Below are positions 16,849-25,178 of a stretch of 64,000 nt of DNA, in pieces; positions within the stretch are counted from its first letter, which is position 1, and each line of letters begins with the position of its first letter. The stretch is from Bacillus sp. 1NLA3E. Its GTDB lineage: Bacteria; Bacillota; Bacilli; Bacillales; Cytobacillaceae. Both the position numbers and the translations under genes were made by a program. Under the pieces are notes generated by a model. It did not search any database and was not told where the DNA came from. It saw nothing but the letters and a program-made list of their open reading frames with translations. Where the stretch lies: assembly GCF_000242895.2 (NCBI RefSeq), contig NC_021171.1, positions 2,080,001-2,144,000 on the forward strand, given 5' to 3'.

Positions 16849-17301
16849 ATGGAGCAATTAAAAATTGGTTCTTGGACTATTGAAGTAGATGTTGCAAATA
16901 CAAAAGCATTTTATGATAGGCAACCACCAATAACACAAAATTGGAACTCTGTTTTTGAACAAAATTACGTTTTAGCGTGTGATACATTTCCACAAGAAGT
17001 AAAGGATTTATTTCATTCTCTTGGCGTAGATCCACATAAACAAGGTGAAGTTAATGAATACAAAGAGAACGAAGATGGTTCTCATATTTACGGTGGTTTC
17101 TATTTTATTGTAGGAAAAATAATAAGCGGACCTGATTTTTGGATAAATACAGAAGATGATTCAATGCCAAATTTCGAAACCGTAAGCGGTATTCAAATAG
17201 CCTTTACTGATGAACTTGCAATGACCCCAGATGAAGAAGATTTGCAACCACCTGTGATTCAATTAGAATTCCAGTTAAATATACCTTGGTTATTAAACTA
17301 A
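16849..17301 (+). CDS. hypothetical protein
   Basis: A 150-residue acidic soluble protein, ATG after AAAAGGAGG. No signal or membrane segment. The N-terminal half has W-T-I-E-V-D-V-A-x-T-K-A-F-Y and a C-D-T-F-P-Q-E segment. The middle is Gly/aromatic-rich (Y-G-G-F-Y-F-I-V-G-K). It ends in L-N-I-P-W-L-L-N. Not recognised. A single-gene segment between repeat copies H and I. Confidence 0.55.
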   Translation: MEQLKIGSWTIEVDVANTKAFYDRQPPITQNWNSVFEQNYVLACDTFPQEVKDLFHSLGVDPHKQGEVNEYKENEDGSHIYGGFYFIVGKIISGPDFWINTEDDSMPNFETVSGIQIAFTDELAMTPDEEDLQPPVIQLEFQLNIPWLLN

Positions 17302-17368
17302 AGGGCGCATATCAGGAATAAGATTACGTCCTTTATTGGCTCATCGGGCCATTTAGTTGAAAAAGGAA
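17302..17368. repeat. dispersed repeat, copy I
   Basis: AAGGGCGC at the stop codon of the preceding gene, a hairpin ending ACGTCCTTTA, then TCATCGGGCCATTTAGTTGAA and AAAGGAA. Here the repeat begins exactly at the gene end and may act as its terminator. Confidence 0.65.
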
Positions 17369-17407
17369 TATTAATTTTATTGGGTTACGGAAAAAACAAA
17401 ATATAAT

Positions 17408-17438
17408 AAAAAACTCGCCAAAAACTGAACGAGTTTTA
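17408..17438. terminator. terminator for the 17477-18319 gene pair
   Basis: AAAAACTCG pairs with CGAGTTTT; on the minus strand the run of U's follows the stem. Confidence 0.6.
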
Positions 17439-17476
17439 AATACCTATTTTTATTACTGGTTGAAATAATAATGCGC

Positions 17477-17968
17477 TCAACATAAAACGATTATACGATA
17501 GGGTGTGGTTTGAGCAGGGATACCTCTTGCGGTAGGTCCATAGAAAACAATCAAATCTCGGTTCGCTGGATATCTTGAAAAGAGTTGACCATTTGTTAAT
17601 AATATTTGGGTATAGGGAGATAAATTTAATTGTAATTGTCCATCGCTACTCACCAATTGGTTATTAAAATAATCAACTTTTACATTCTGATTTGGGTTAT
17701 CTTTTACCATGACAAGCGCTTGATATTGTGGAGGGTAAATAAGAATAGCAGGTAAATCTCCATCATAATATCCTGTCACGCGATCTCCTACTATGACCAT
17801 TTCATGGTCAACGAAGTAAGTTGAGGGTGAAACCACGAAATTTACTATTGAACCTAATTCATTTTCTATTGTAAATAATTTATAACAACCTTCTCTTTCA
17901 CCATTTTGCCCTGTAAAAAAATCACTAATCACCGTGACAGTTCCATGGAATGAATAAAAATTTGTCAT
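17477..17968 (-). CDS. hypothetical beta-rich protein
   Basis: 163 residues, not recognised. Strongly beta-type composition with F-H-G-T-V-T-V-I-S-D-F-F near the start, then G-D-R-V-T-G-Y-Y-D-G-D-x-P and L-I-Y-P-P-Q-Y. The first 80 residues look like an OB-type barrel (inference). No signal peptide. GGAGG precedes the ATG. It lies 75 bases downstream of a small proline-rich protein on the same strand, probably one transcript. Confidence 0.6.
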   Translation of the reverse strand: MTNFYSFHGTVTVISDFFTGQNGEREGCYKLFTIENELGSIVNFVVSPSTYFVDHEMVIVGDRVTGYYDGDLPAILIYPPQYQALVMVKDNPNQNVKVDYFNNQLVSSDGQLQLNLSPYTQILLTNGQLFSRYPANRDLIVFYGPTARGIPAQTTPYRIIVLC

Positions 17969-18043
17969 ACAATACCTCCAAAATTAAAAGATAGGGGCAA
18001 TCTTTTATTTTGAGACAGCTCGAGATATGGCTTTTTTAGGATT

Positions 18044-18319
18044 TTAGTATAATGTAGGGATTGGAGGGCAGGCAACAGCATCTATAAATCTTGGATCAAT
18101 TCCATAGAATTGCCAGAAAGCACCATTCCATCTATATCCAGATACTTCGCCAGATTCTACGCGAGTTGGGTAAAACCAGAATTGGTCCCCATTTCTAAGC
18201 CATACATAAGTGTTTTGATATACACAGTCAATGATATACGATACAGAAGGTTTTGGTGGTACGAAAGGCGGGGGAGGGAATTGTGGTGCCATTGTTCCCT
18301 CGGGCTGGTAAAACCCCAT
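18044..18319 (-). CDS. small proline/aromatic-rich protein
   Basis: 91 residues. The N-terminus is proline-rich with Q-F-P-P-P-P-F-V-P-P, echoing the PPPPPF repeats at 35-214. The rest is aromatic (W-L-R-N-G-D-Q-F-W-F-Y-P, then S-G-Y-R-W-N-G-A-F-W). Two Cys residues (in I-D-C-V and V-A-C-P) could form a disulfide. Composition and the paired gene suggest a spore-coat or surface component, but this is inference. Confidence 0.55.
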   Translation of the reverse strand: MGFYQPEGTMAPQFPPPPFVPPKPSVSYIIDCVYQNTYVWLRNGDQFWFYPTRVESGEVSGYRWNGAFWQFYGIDPRFIDAVACPPIPTLY

Positions 18320-18407
18320 GTGTTTTCACTCCTTTAAGTTAGTTCCTAAACACTATATGTTAAAAAGAAGTAAAAGGATTCTTCAACTGGACTGTCCAAA
18401 ATTATAC

Positions 18408-18643
18408 ATTGTGAAGTAATACACTTAATCACCGGGGGCTTTAGTAAAATTACTGAGAAGTCATTTTTTCATCCCTTTCCCACTTTCAATATTCAGCAAT
18501 CGGGCGCTAATCTTTAACAAGGAACAGCGCTTATTTACATTTTAGGGCCAAATTACGGAATAAAACCGTTTATATAGAAAATGGTATCGTGGTTTTGTGA
18601 AAACTTTCACTCAAACTAACAATACAGGTTATTGAAATAAAGG
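18408..18643. repeat. dispersed repeat, copy J
   Basis: Box (TTGTGAAGTAATACACTTAA), then about 80 bases, a CAATCGGGCGC hairpin (GCGCTAATCTTT..AACAGCGC), TTTAGGGCCAAATTACGGAA, and a diverged second box (TTGTGAAAACTTTCACTCAA). It fills most of the 380-base gap before the next gene. Confidence 0.7.
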
Positions 18644-18701
18644 AAAAAAGTTAATGGGAATAGAATAGGTCAAGAGAATGAATATGAGGTGCTAATTTTT
18701 A

Positions 18702-19691
18702 ATGCCGATATCTGAATTGTGTGAAGCCTGTAAAATAAATGAAATTAATGTGGTAGAAACGCCTGATGACCCAAATCAGCCTTATAAATTATGTTATCAA
18801 TGCCACGAAAGGCTATTAAAACGTTCATTAAGACCTATCGAATGGTACAACCTCGCTGTTGTACACTCCCCTAATAAATTTTTATTACACGATGATTTTT
18901 ATGAAGAAGACGGAGAGGCTTGCCAACCAGAAGAGGATGTAGTTGTAACTAAAAAAGACAAAGCACCAACATTACGAAACGTTCGAAATGATATGGAGTC
19001 TTTATTGGATTTTTCAATAACCAGATGGTTTCTTGAGGCTGATGTAATAAATGCCCTTAAAAAGCACGATAACCAAAAGACTTTGAGTTTAGTAAAATCT
19101 AGGTTTTATAGAACCGAAAATTACGAAGTAAAATCAAGAATGTTGGAAATCGTAGCTGATGTTTTAGGTACTTCTGCTTCGGGATGGGTAAGGGAACTTT
19201 GGGAGAATTATGATGAGGAATTTCTTTACCCAATTTCTTGGGCAACAGCCAGTAGTTTGCCAGCCGAAGAGGGATTAAATAATATATTCGAGAAATTGAA
19301 ATTGGTAAGTGAAAAAGAATTACCAGTAGCCGCATTTACCTGCCTATACCGTTTCCGTTCAAGCAATATACTTGATTGGATTGAGTCAACTTGCACAATT
19401 TTTAACGATAATTGGGGTAGGCTGGTAGCCGTATGCTTCCCAACCTGGGAAAGAATGAAATCTTGGCTAAACAAAGGAAGACCTTTAAGTTTAATTGCAC
19501 TGGATACAATGGCGAACTGTGTTAAAGGTCATGGTGACATTTATGTTGAGCAATTTTCTCCTAAGATACTTGAAGCGGACAAAGGTGATGTTGATAAAGT
19601 ATTAAATGACTATTATCAAAAAGATGATGTTCCTCGTGTCAAAATGAAAATTTCTAGAATAATGGAGAACAAAAAAGAAATATTTGAATAA
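18702..19691 (+). CDS. zinc-ribbon plus helical-repeat protein
   Basis: 329 residues, not recognised as a named family. The N-terminus has a C-x-x-C...C-x-x-C ribbon (C7/C10 in L-C-E-A-C-K and C31/C34 in L-C-Y-Q-C-H), likely binding zinc. After an acidic linker, about residues 95-320 are a series of helix pairs resembling HEAT-type repeats (for example V-K-S-R-M-L-E-I-V-A-D-V-L). Such proteins usually bind other proteins. GAGGTG lies 14 bases before the ATG. A single-gene segment between repeat copies J and K. Confidence 0.6.
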   Translation: MPISELCEACKINEINVVETPDDPNQPYKLCYQCHERLLKRSLRPIEWYNLAVVHSPNKFLLHDDFYEEDGEACQPEEDVVVTKKDKAPTLRNVRNDMESLLDFSITRWFLEADVINALKKHDNQKTLSLVKSRFYRTENYEVKSRMLEIVADVLGTSASGWVRELWENYDEEFLYPISWATASSLPAEEGLNNIFEKLKLVSEKELPVAAFTCLYRFRSSNILDWIESTCTIFNDNWGRLVAVCFPTWERMKSWLNKGRPLSLIALDTMANCVKGHGDIYVEQFSPKILEADKGDVDKVLNDYYQKDDVPRVKMKISRIMENKKEIFE

Positions 19692-19709
19692 GATCGTTAA
19701 ACGATGTAA

Positions 19710-19850
19710 TTTGTGAAGAACTGTACTTAAAGTAACGGTCAGGTTACTTCAATAACCGTATTCAGCTATCGGGCGCTAGAATTGAACAAATATAGACTGT
19801 TTCAGCAGTCCCTTTTTCTTCTCTGATAAGTTAAATGGCAAGTTAATGTA
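19710..19850. repeat. dispersed repeat, copy K
   Basis: Box TTGTGAAGAACTGTACTTAA with AGTAACGG, then TCAGGTTACTTCAATAACCG, CTATCGGGCGC and an ATAGACTG...CAGTCC hairpin as in copy B. Confidence 0.7.
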
Positions 19851-19880
19851 TGAAGGCAGACGGAACATCAAGCGTTGAGA

Positions 19881-19920
19881 TATAATTGTGATAATGCGTA
19901 TTTGCAATATCACAATTATA
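19881..19920. terminator. long perfect inverted repeat
   Basis: TATAATTGTGATA pairs base for base with TATCACAATTATA around a 14-base loop. A second hairpin (GAAAGTCC / GGACTTTC) lies at 19926-19958, overlapping the end of the minus-strand gene. Confidence 0.6.
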
Positions 19921-19954
19921 AAATGAAAGTCCCAAAACGAATGCTTTCGGACTT

Positions 19955-20551
19955 TCAGACTTTTCCTTCAAGTATTTGGTTCCGTACTTTGACTGCTATC
20001 AGTAATTTATAACCTCTTAACTTAGGAATCATGTTTTCGAGCAGCGCAACCGCCTCTTCCTTTTTCCCATCAAATACGTCTTGATCGACTTCCAACATGT
20101 TTAAAAGGAACGTGTCATTAATCTTTTCTTTATATTGTTTGAATGAATCGGAGTCCTCTTCCTGAATCGCGATATCCGACAAAGCGTACCACTTTGTCTT
20201 ATGTCCACTCATTTTCGCAAGGAGATCTTTTGCTTTTCCGTATTCTTTCCGTTCCATTAAGAGCATCAGTTCGGAGCCTTGTTTCGCTTTTTTCGAGCGA
20301 ATCTTCCCAATCCCATGTTCCGCCGCCGATAGATCCCCATTAAGAAAATGGTATAGGAATTGCAAATGCGGCGCTTTTGCTTTTTTTAGGTACGCCATCA
20401 TCTTTTCGGGATCTTTTCCAAACACAAGCGGGTTTCGGATTAAAAAGAAAATAATCATGACTGCCAATACGCAGTACATGAACCAAATCGGAACCTGGAG
20501 ATATCCCATTACTAAAGCAAAAACAAAAACAAGCAACAATAACCAAATCAT
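19955..20551 (-). CDS. membrane-anchored protein with TPR-like domain
   Basis: 198 residues from the ATG at 20551, which follows GGAGGATGCT; the TTG at 20566 overlaps the ribosome site. Two adjacent membrane helices (about 1-20 and 24-40) lead to a cytoplasmic helical part (about 50-195) with A-x-x-G spaced helix pairs (F-L-N-G-D-L-S-A-A-E, K-E-Y-G-K-A-K-D-L-L) like TPR units. Function unknown. It is convergent with the zinc-ribbon gene and shares the double terminator region. Confidence 0.6.
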   Translation of the reverse strand: MIWLLLLVFVFALVMGYLQVPIWFMYCVLAVMIIFFLIRNPLVFGKDPEKMMAYLKKAKAPHLQFLYHFLNGDLSAAEHGIGKIRSKKAKQGSELMLLMERKEYGKAKDLLAKMSGHKTKWYALSDIAIQEEDSDSFKQYKEKINDTFLLNMLEVDQDVFDGKKEEAVALLENMIPKLRGYKLLIAVKVRNQILEGKV

Positions 20552-20662
20552 AGCATCCTCCGTCAATGGGTTTTAAAACTATTTTACCACACTGTTTTTA
20601 GGACCTCTGTTGATGTGCTTACAAAGTAAGGGCTGCGTTCCTAAACAAATAACTTCCTGTAT

Positions 20663-20838
20663 AAATTGTGAAGAAATACACTTAAACAAACGGGTGCAAA
20701 TCTGAAAAAAGAGATGCGCATATTTTTGTTAGGGGCCAGATTGGGAACAACTCCTTGATATCAAGGTAAAAGTTTAGAAGAAATTTGAAATTCTACACTT
20801 AAAGTAACAGGGGGCAGTTTAGTTGAAGAAGGAATAAT
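20663..20838. repeat. dispersed repeat, copy L
   Basis: Box TTGTGAAGAAATACACTTAA then ACAAACGGGTGC, hairpin (GGGTGCAAATCT / AGAGATGCGC), GGGGCCAGATTGGGAACAAC and a second box, ending GGGGGCAGTTTAGTTGAAG. It is a near twin of copy F2 5.8 kb upstream and the cleanest full-length copy with A. Confidence 0.75.
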
Positions 20839-20882
20839 TGATAAAATGTGATGAGATTTAAATACTTGAGGGGGAAGTATTG

Positions 20883-21248
20883 ATGAGAGATAAAGAGTTG
20901 CTTGATGTATTTGGCGAAATACTGATGAAGAAAGTCCGTGACGAAGCTATTGAACATTGGGAAAAGACTACGCAGGGCGAGTTGAAAAGCCCTGAAAGCC
21001 AAAGATTACATAAACTAATATCTTCAAGTGGCCAAAGTGAATTGTTTAATGATTTAGTTCCTAAAATTGTTGATACTACCTTACATCACTTATTATGGAC
21101 ATTTGAACAAAATGAGTTGATTGATATAAATGTTGCAAACGGAGATAGCGAACACATAAGTATAAAAGAAATTAGTGACGGTTTAGCAGGAGAACTCTAT
21201 ACGGAAGATGGGTGGATTTCCCTTTTCAGTGATAAGAACAAATCATAA
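20883..21248 (+). CDS. conserved hypothetical protein
   Basis: 121 residues from the ATG at 20883, after GAGGGGGAAG. It is acidic and helical, with the pattern L-L-D-V-F-G-E-I-L-M-K-K-V-R-D-E-A-I near the start, D-T-T-L-H-H-L-L-W in the middle and G-E-L-Y-T-E-D-G-W-I near the end. Proteins of this type occur widely in Bacillus without known function. It is the last gene of the repeat-punctuated region. Confidence 0.6.
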   Translation: MRDKELLDVFGEILMKKVRDEAIEHWEKTTQGELKSPESQRLHKLISSSGQSELFNDLVPKIVDTTLHHLLWTFEQNELIDINVANGDSEHISIKEISDGLAGELYTEDGWISLFSDKNKS

Positions 21249-21330
21249 TCCTTCTTCAAGTAACGGGTAGCATATATATTTGAAATAGAATCTAAGGTAT
21301 TCAATTAAACGACGCATATATGAAGTAACT

Positions 21331-21371
21331 AAAGCCTAATTTCTCACTTACAACGAGAAATCAGGCTTTTT
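21331..21371 (+). terminator. Rho-independent terminator
   Basis: AAAGCCTAATTTCTC pairs with GAGAAATCAGGCTTT (one mismatch) followed by T's. The 200 bases after it contain no supported gene. Confidence 0.7.
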
Positions 21372-21576
21372 ATATTTTAATTTTCAAACAGTTTATATCC
21401 TCATTTTCCTGACGCTACCTCTACAATACAAATAGTGAATTACAGGAGTCTTTTATTGGTAAGAAGTTGGCAAAGCGTGGCAAATTACTTATCGAACTGG
21501 TGCAAAAGAGGCAGAAGTGGTAAATTCTAATGGCAGTAATCATTCTAGGTTTCCACTCAAAAGTGAACGGTCATTT

Positions 21577-22017
21577 TTACCGTGAAATCACTCTTTTAAA
21601 AAGCTCCCTAAATTGCTCCCTATCTTCTGATGTAAATGGTTTTGGCCCCTTTGTACGCTTTCCGCTTTTTCGAGCCATTGCACTAAAATAACGTGTTTGT
21701 AATAATTGGTCAATGTTTTCATTTGTATAGCTAAACCCTTTATGGTGAAGAACCGTACATCCTTTTGGTAAACCTAGCGAAGCAAGACCATAATCTTGCG
21801 TAACTATGATATCTCCTTTTTCTACTAACTTCATAATCCGATAATCCGCAGCATCTGCTCCAGAATCAACATAAATGATTTCCACCCCTGATGGTAGTTC
21901 CGCATTAGAAAAATGAGAAAAGCTAGTAACAAGGATAACCGGAATCTCCGCATTCGTACCTTCAGAGATAATAATATCTTTTACCGGACAAGCATCTGCA
22001 TCAACATAAATTTTCAT
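21577..22017 (-). CDS. yqxD: YaiI/YqxD family protein (DUF188, PIN-like)
   Basis: 146 residues, full length for the UPF0178/DUF188 family. Diagnostic motifs: [10 protein letters not shown] at 4-13, [10 protein letters not shown] near 50, V-T-Q-D-Y-G-L-A near 74, and the basic C-terminal [10 protein letters not shown]. The clustered Asp residues resemble a PIN-domain nuclease site, so an RNA- or DNA-processing role is suspected, but the function is not established. Confidence 0.92.
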   Translation of the reverse strand: MKIYVDADACPVKDIIISEGTNAEIPVILVTSFSHFSNAELPSGVEIIYVDSGADAADYRIMKLVEKGDIIVTQDYGLASLGLPKGCTVLHHKGFSYTNENIDQLLQTRYFSAMARKSGKRTKGPKPFTSEDREQFRELFKRVISR

Positions 22018-22144
22018 TTCTATCTCTCCCGTAAATAAGTTCGATTTGATTGTGATAATAATAGCAGATTATACTTTTGTCAAACGGAGCAGAGTTTTAT
22101 TTTTAATAAATATATGATAAACAAAAATGAACCATTATTTGCAA

Positions 22145-22178
22145 AAGAAAAAGCGATACCATGTGCTTCAAGCATCGC
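22145..22178 (-). terminator. terminator of the VOC gene
   Basis: On the minus strand GCGAT...ATCGC closes a hairpin followed by TTTTTCTTTTGC. Confidence 0.5.
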
Positions 22179-22237
22179 CAACGTTAGTTAAGTAACTTTA
22201 TTTTATATTGGTGTTAAACACCGCGAATGTCGGGCGT

Positions 22238-22654
22238 TCAGCCTTTTGGCAACTTGCTCATATCCATATACAAAACGTTCCACCGATGGCCATCTGGATC
22301 GGCAAAACCGCAGCCGTACATCCAACCGCCCCGTTCTCCCGGCTTGCTGAATAAAGAGCCTCCTGCATTTACGGCTTTCAAGGCGAACTCATCAACTTCA
22401 TCCATGGAGTTGGCCCCAAGAGAGAATAACACTTCAGTACCTTGCCACGAATTCGCAGCAGCATTCCCCATAAAACCGAGGAAAGTTGATTCCGGGAAGA
22501 TCATCAAAACAACCTTATTGTCACCGATGATCAGGCTGAATGAGCCATCTTGGCTCGCATATTGCTCATTTAACCGAAAACCAAGTTGCGTATAAAACTC
22601 CTTCGCCCGTTCCGGTTCGCGTACTGGCAGGTTCAACCATAAATCTCTCGACAT
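22238..22654 (-). CDS. VOC-superfamily (glyoxalase/dioxygenase-like) protein
   Basis: 138 residues from the ATG at 22654, after AGGAGG. The two beta-alpha-beta-beta-beta units of the vicinal oxygen chelate fold are visible: W-L-N-L-P-V-x-x-x-x-R-A-K-E-F-Y-x-x-L-G-F at the start, and G-W-M-Y-G-C-G-F-A-D-P-D-G-H-R-W-N at the end with the usual D-P-D-G-H metal-site region. It may be a lyase, resistance protein or dioxygenase; the substrate cannot be told. A single minus-strand gene with its own terminator. Confidence 0.85.
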   Translation of the reverse strand: MSRDLWLNLPVREPERAKEFYTQLGFRLNEQYASQDGSFSLIIGDNKVVLMIFPESTFLGFMGNAAANSWQGTEVLFSLGANSMDEVDEFALKAVNAGGSLFSKPGERGGWMYGCGFADPDGHRWNVLYMDMSKLPKG

Positions 22655-22944
22655 ACTTAACAACCTCCTGATCATGAGATGAAATGCGCACTTGCATCTC
22701 TATAAATTCAACGCCTATTATAATCTTTCCTCTTATTAAGAAATAAAATCAATAATCAACTAACTTGCCCTTATGTACAGTTTGAAAGTGCAGGTTGGTT
22801 AAAGAGGAGCTACTCACAAACCAACGTAATAAATTTGTTTCCACCAATACACAAAGGGAAATAAGGTCCTAATGGTCATAAATTCAATATGTCACATAAA
22901 AACTGTAAAATTTAAAGACTAAGTATTCTTATTTTATAAATACT

Positions 22945-22974
22945 GACATCATTGTAGGCTTTTTTTCATACATT
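22945..22974 (+). promoter_or_regulatory. candidate sigma-E promoter of cwlJ-like gene
   Basis: CATACATT at 22967-22974 fits the sigma-E -10 (CATACAnT), with GACATCAT 14 bases upstream as a fair -35. In B. subtilis cwlJ is made in the mother cell under sigma-E. The rest of 22655-22944 shows no gene. Confidence 0.4.
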
Positions 22975-22991
22975 ATTTTTGGGGTGAAAAA

Positions 22992-23435
22992 ATGCCGAGA
23001 GTAAATTACCGAAGTTCAGACATTGACTTAATGGCAAGGATGATGAGAGCAGAAGCCGAAGGTGAAGGAAAACAAGGAATGTTATATGTTGGAAATGTAA
23101 TTGTTAATCGACTTAAAGCAAATTGTTTAGATTTTAAAAATTTAAGAACGGTTCGACAAGTCATTTTTCAAGTGCAAGGAGGAAATTATTCTTTTGAAGC
23201 TGTTCAAAAAGGTAATGTATTTTATCAAAGAGCGAGAAGTGCTGAAAAAAGAATAGCAAAACAGAATTTGGATTATTGGAGGCAACACCCAGGAAAATAT
23301 GCCCTTTGGTATTTTAATCCATATGCTCCATGCCCTCCTTCATGGTACGGTCAACCTGCATCTGGTCAATTTAAAAATCATTGTTATTATGAACCAAAAG
23401 CTGGAACATGTGATAGTGTTTATAGCGGAGGTTAA
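22992..23435 (+). CDS. cwlJ: cell wall hydrolase CwlJ-like (spore cortex lytic)
   Basis: 147 residues, closely matching CwlJ. The catalytic region is D-I-D-L-M-A-R-M-M-R-A-E-A-E-G-E-G-K-Q-G with the SleB-type glutamate, followed by L-R-T-V-R-Q-V-I-F-Q and L-W-Y-F-N-P. CwlJ sits in the spore coat and cleaves muramic-delta-lactam-containing cortex during germination, activated by Ca-dipicolinate (known of the family). As in B. subtilis there is no signal peptide. GGGGTG precedes the ATG. A gerQ partner is not in this window. Confidence 0.9.
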   Translation: MPRVNYRSSDIDLMARMMRAEAEGEGKQGMLYVGNVIVNRLKANCLDFKNLRTVRQVIFQVQGGNYSFEAVQKGNVFYQRARSAEKRIAKQNLDYWRQHPGKYALWYFNPYAPCPPSWYGQPASGQFKNHCYYEPKAGTCDSVYSGG

Positions 23436-23915
23436 GCAAACTCTTTTTTCAAGAGGTCAGTCAGCAAATGGGTAAATTTAATGTGGTCGATCAGCAAATT
23501 CCATGATAATCCCGACGCTAAAGCAATCTATAGTAGAATTTGTTTTGAAGACATTGGATTGTGGATGATGTATACATATAGATATAACATTAAATATTAC
23601 AGAGGTTGTCATTCAGGCAGCTTCTGTTTTTTTATTTGCTCATACGACGGATTTTATACTTATTCGTATCCATCTTCATATGAACTACATATTAATTTAT
23701 TATAATGAATTGCTCGAATGCTCTTCCGTAATATTAAAATTTAAGGAGAGATATTACGGAATAGCCTCACTATTAATAATATGCCTGTTGATGACGTTTT
23801 TTGCATGACGGGCAAATGAGGGGGCAAATATTAATCACGAATACATAATAGGGTTTATCGAGTGAGATTTGTAGTTAGAAAGGTAAAATGTTATTAATTT
23901 GTGGGAGGAAATAAG
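23436..23915. other. intergenic stretch with an 11-bp inverted repeat
   Basis: TTCCGTAATAT at 23724-23734 pairs with ATATTACGGAA at 23751-23761. A 74-codon open frame (23481-23705) has no ribosome site and no recognisable family. Nothing else is supported. Confidence 0.4.
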
Positions 23916-24404
23916 ATGAACATGACACATTATATGAGCTTATTAGCCGATAATCAGCCCTGGAATCTACTGATTTTCATGGCAATTCCGGTTATCTGTG
24001 CTGAAACAATCGCTGTAACGGAATTAGCAATTTTATTTACTAGAAACCTAAATGGAAAATTAAGATTGGTAAACAAAATCACTTCTATATTTGTTGGCAT
24101 TTATTTTACTGGTATTTTTATATATTTATTTATTAACGCTGTTATTCCTATTACATCAAAAGGAGAATGGCATGGTTGGATTGATGTAGTGGCGGTTGGA
24201 TTTTACTTATCAGGAATAATTCCATTATTAGGGATGGCTCTTTTGGATTTAAATATTATTTATAGAAGCAAATCAGTAGAAGAAAGATTAAAGGTTCATG
24301 TATTTTTTGTTGGCTTGTTTTTAGTACTCGCACACGTTGCTATGATTACTGGAATGGTGGATCCGTCAATTATATCAAATATGACGGAAATGAAAGGGAT
24401 GTAA
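23916..24404 (+). CDS. DUF6803-like four-helix membrane protein
   Basis: 162 residues; ATG at 23916 after GGGAGG. Four membrane helices (about 17-40, 52-75, 90-112, 128-150). The start H-Y-M-S-L-L-A-D-N-Q-P-W-N-L-L-I-F-M-A-I-P is characteristic of a conserved permease-like family known only as DUF6803. The membrane-embedded E and H residues (C-A-E-T-I-A-V-T-E, A-H-V-A-M-I-T-G-M) might bind a metal or cofactor (inference). It ends in its own strong terminator. Confidence 0.7.
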   Translation: MNMTHYMSLLADNQPWNLLIFMAIPVICAETIAVTELAILFTRNLNGKLRLVNKITSIFVGIYFTGIFIYLFINAVIPITSKGEWHGWIDVVAVGFYLSGIIPLLGMALLDLNIIYRSKSVEERLKVHVFFVGLFLVLAHVAMITGMVDPSIISNMTEMKGM

Positions 24405-24412
24405 GATTATCT

Positions 24413-24461
24413 AAAAACACTGATAAATGGCCAAAAGGCGTTTTATCAGTGTTTTTTTTTT
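24413..24461 (+). terminator. strong Rho-independent terminator
   Basis: AAAACACTGATAAA pairs with TTTATCAGTGTTTT and is followed by a long T run. Confidence 0.8.
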
Positions 24462-24554
24462 CGACTTTTATACGGTTTCAGAATGCAGATAATAAAGTAA
24501 TTAAGACAGATTAATTGTGGGTTGCTGTTTTTCGATTTCGCCCTGTACATAAGT

Positions 24555-24582
24555 ACATTCCCATAAAAAAGTGCATACGATA
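24555..24582 (+). promoter_or_regulatory. candidate sigma-K promoter of cupin gene
   Basis: CATACGATA at 24574-24582 fits the sigma-K -10 (CATAnnnTA), with AC at 24555-24556, 17 bases upstream. A TGTACATAAGTACA inverted repeat overlaps the upstream side. Confidence 0.35.
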
Positions 24583-24614
24583 ATTTGTATAAATCTGTGA
24601 AGGGATTGAATAAA

Positions 24615-25145
24615 ATGTACTATACCACTTGGGTGTATCCATACCCATATCAACCTAATGTTTATTGTGCTGATGTCAAAATGTATAATAATTATATAAG
24701 ACAGCCTGAATACTGGAATATTTATGATGACGCAAGAAATAAGGTAAAAGATTATGGGCGGAAACCATTTGTGGTCAACATTAATGAGGCTGCGAAGCAT
24801 AACAATACCTACCGTACAGCTTTGTGGACAGGAGATCATTTGCAAGTTACATTGATGAGTATTAATGTTGGTGAAGACATCGGTTTAGAAATTCATCCTA
24901 ACGTTGACCAATTCTTACGGATTGAACAAGGTCAAGGGGTTGTACAAATGGGCAGGAGAAAAGATCATTTAAACTTTGTTCACATAGCTTATGATGATTT
25001 TGCCATTATGATACCTGCTGGCACCTGGCATAATGTAACCAATACAGGTAATACGCCATTAAAACTATATTCTATATATGCTCCTCCACAACATCCATCT
25101 GGTACGGTTCACTTAACTAAAGCACAGGCTATAGCCGCGGAATAA
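24615..25145 (+). CDS. cupin-domain protein with Tyr-rich N-terminus (possible spore coat)
   Basis: 176 residues. Residues 1-40 are tyrosine-rich (Y-Y-T-T-W-V-Y-P-Y-P-Y-Q-P), as in many coat proteins. Residues 70-165 form a cupin barrel with metal-binding motif 1 (E-I-H-P-N-V-D-Q-F-L-R-I-E-x-G) and motif 2 (P-A-G-T-W-H-N-V-T-N). Only one His of the usual HxH pair is present (E-x-H), so metal binding may be altered. The ATG at 24615 follows AAGGGA. The sigma-K-like promoter and composition suggest mother-cell expression. Confidence 0.75.
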   Translation: MYYTTWVYPYPYQPNVYCADVKMYNNYIRQPEYWNIYDDARNKVKDYGRKPFVVNINEAAKHNNTYRTALWTGDHLQVTLMSINVGEDIGLEIHPNVDQFLRIEQGQGVVQMGRRKDHLNFVHIAYDDFAIMIPAGTWHNVTNTGNTPLKLYSIYAPPQHPSGTVHLTKAQAIAAE

Positions 25146-25178
25146 TCGAATTCTAATTAATACCTTCTTTTACGAACA

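Noticed and set aside
500-20850. CRISPR array interpretation of the dispersed repeats
   Set aside because: Spacing is 1-2 kb with genes in between, repeats diverge and no cas genes are seen.
500-20850. Confirmed integron
   Set aside because: No integrase gene and no tested recombination; only the layout is similar, so it is reported as a hypothesis.
23481-23705. 74-codon frame after the cwlJ-like gene
   Set aside because: No ribosome site, odd composition (many Tyr, Ser, Cys) and no recognisable family; kept only as an intergenic note.
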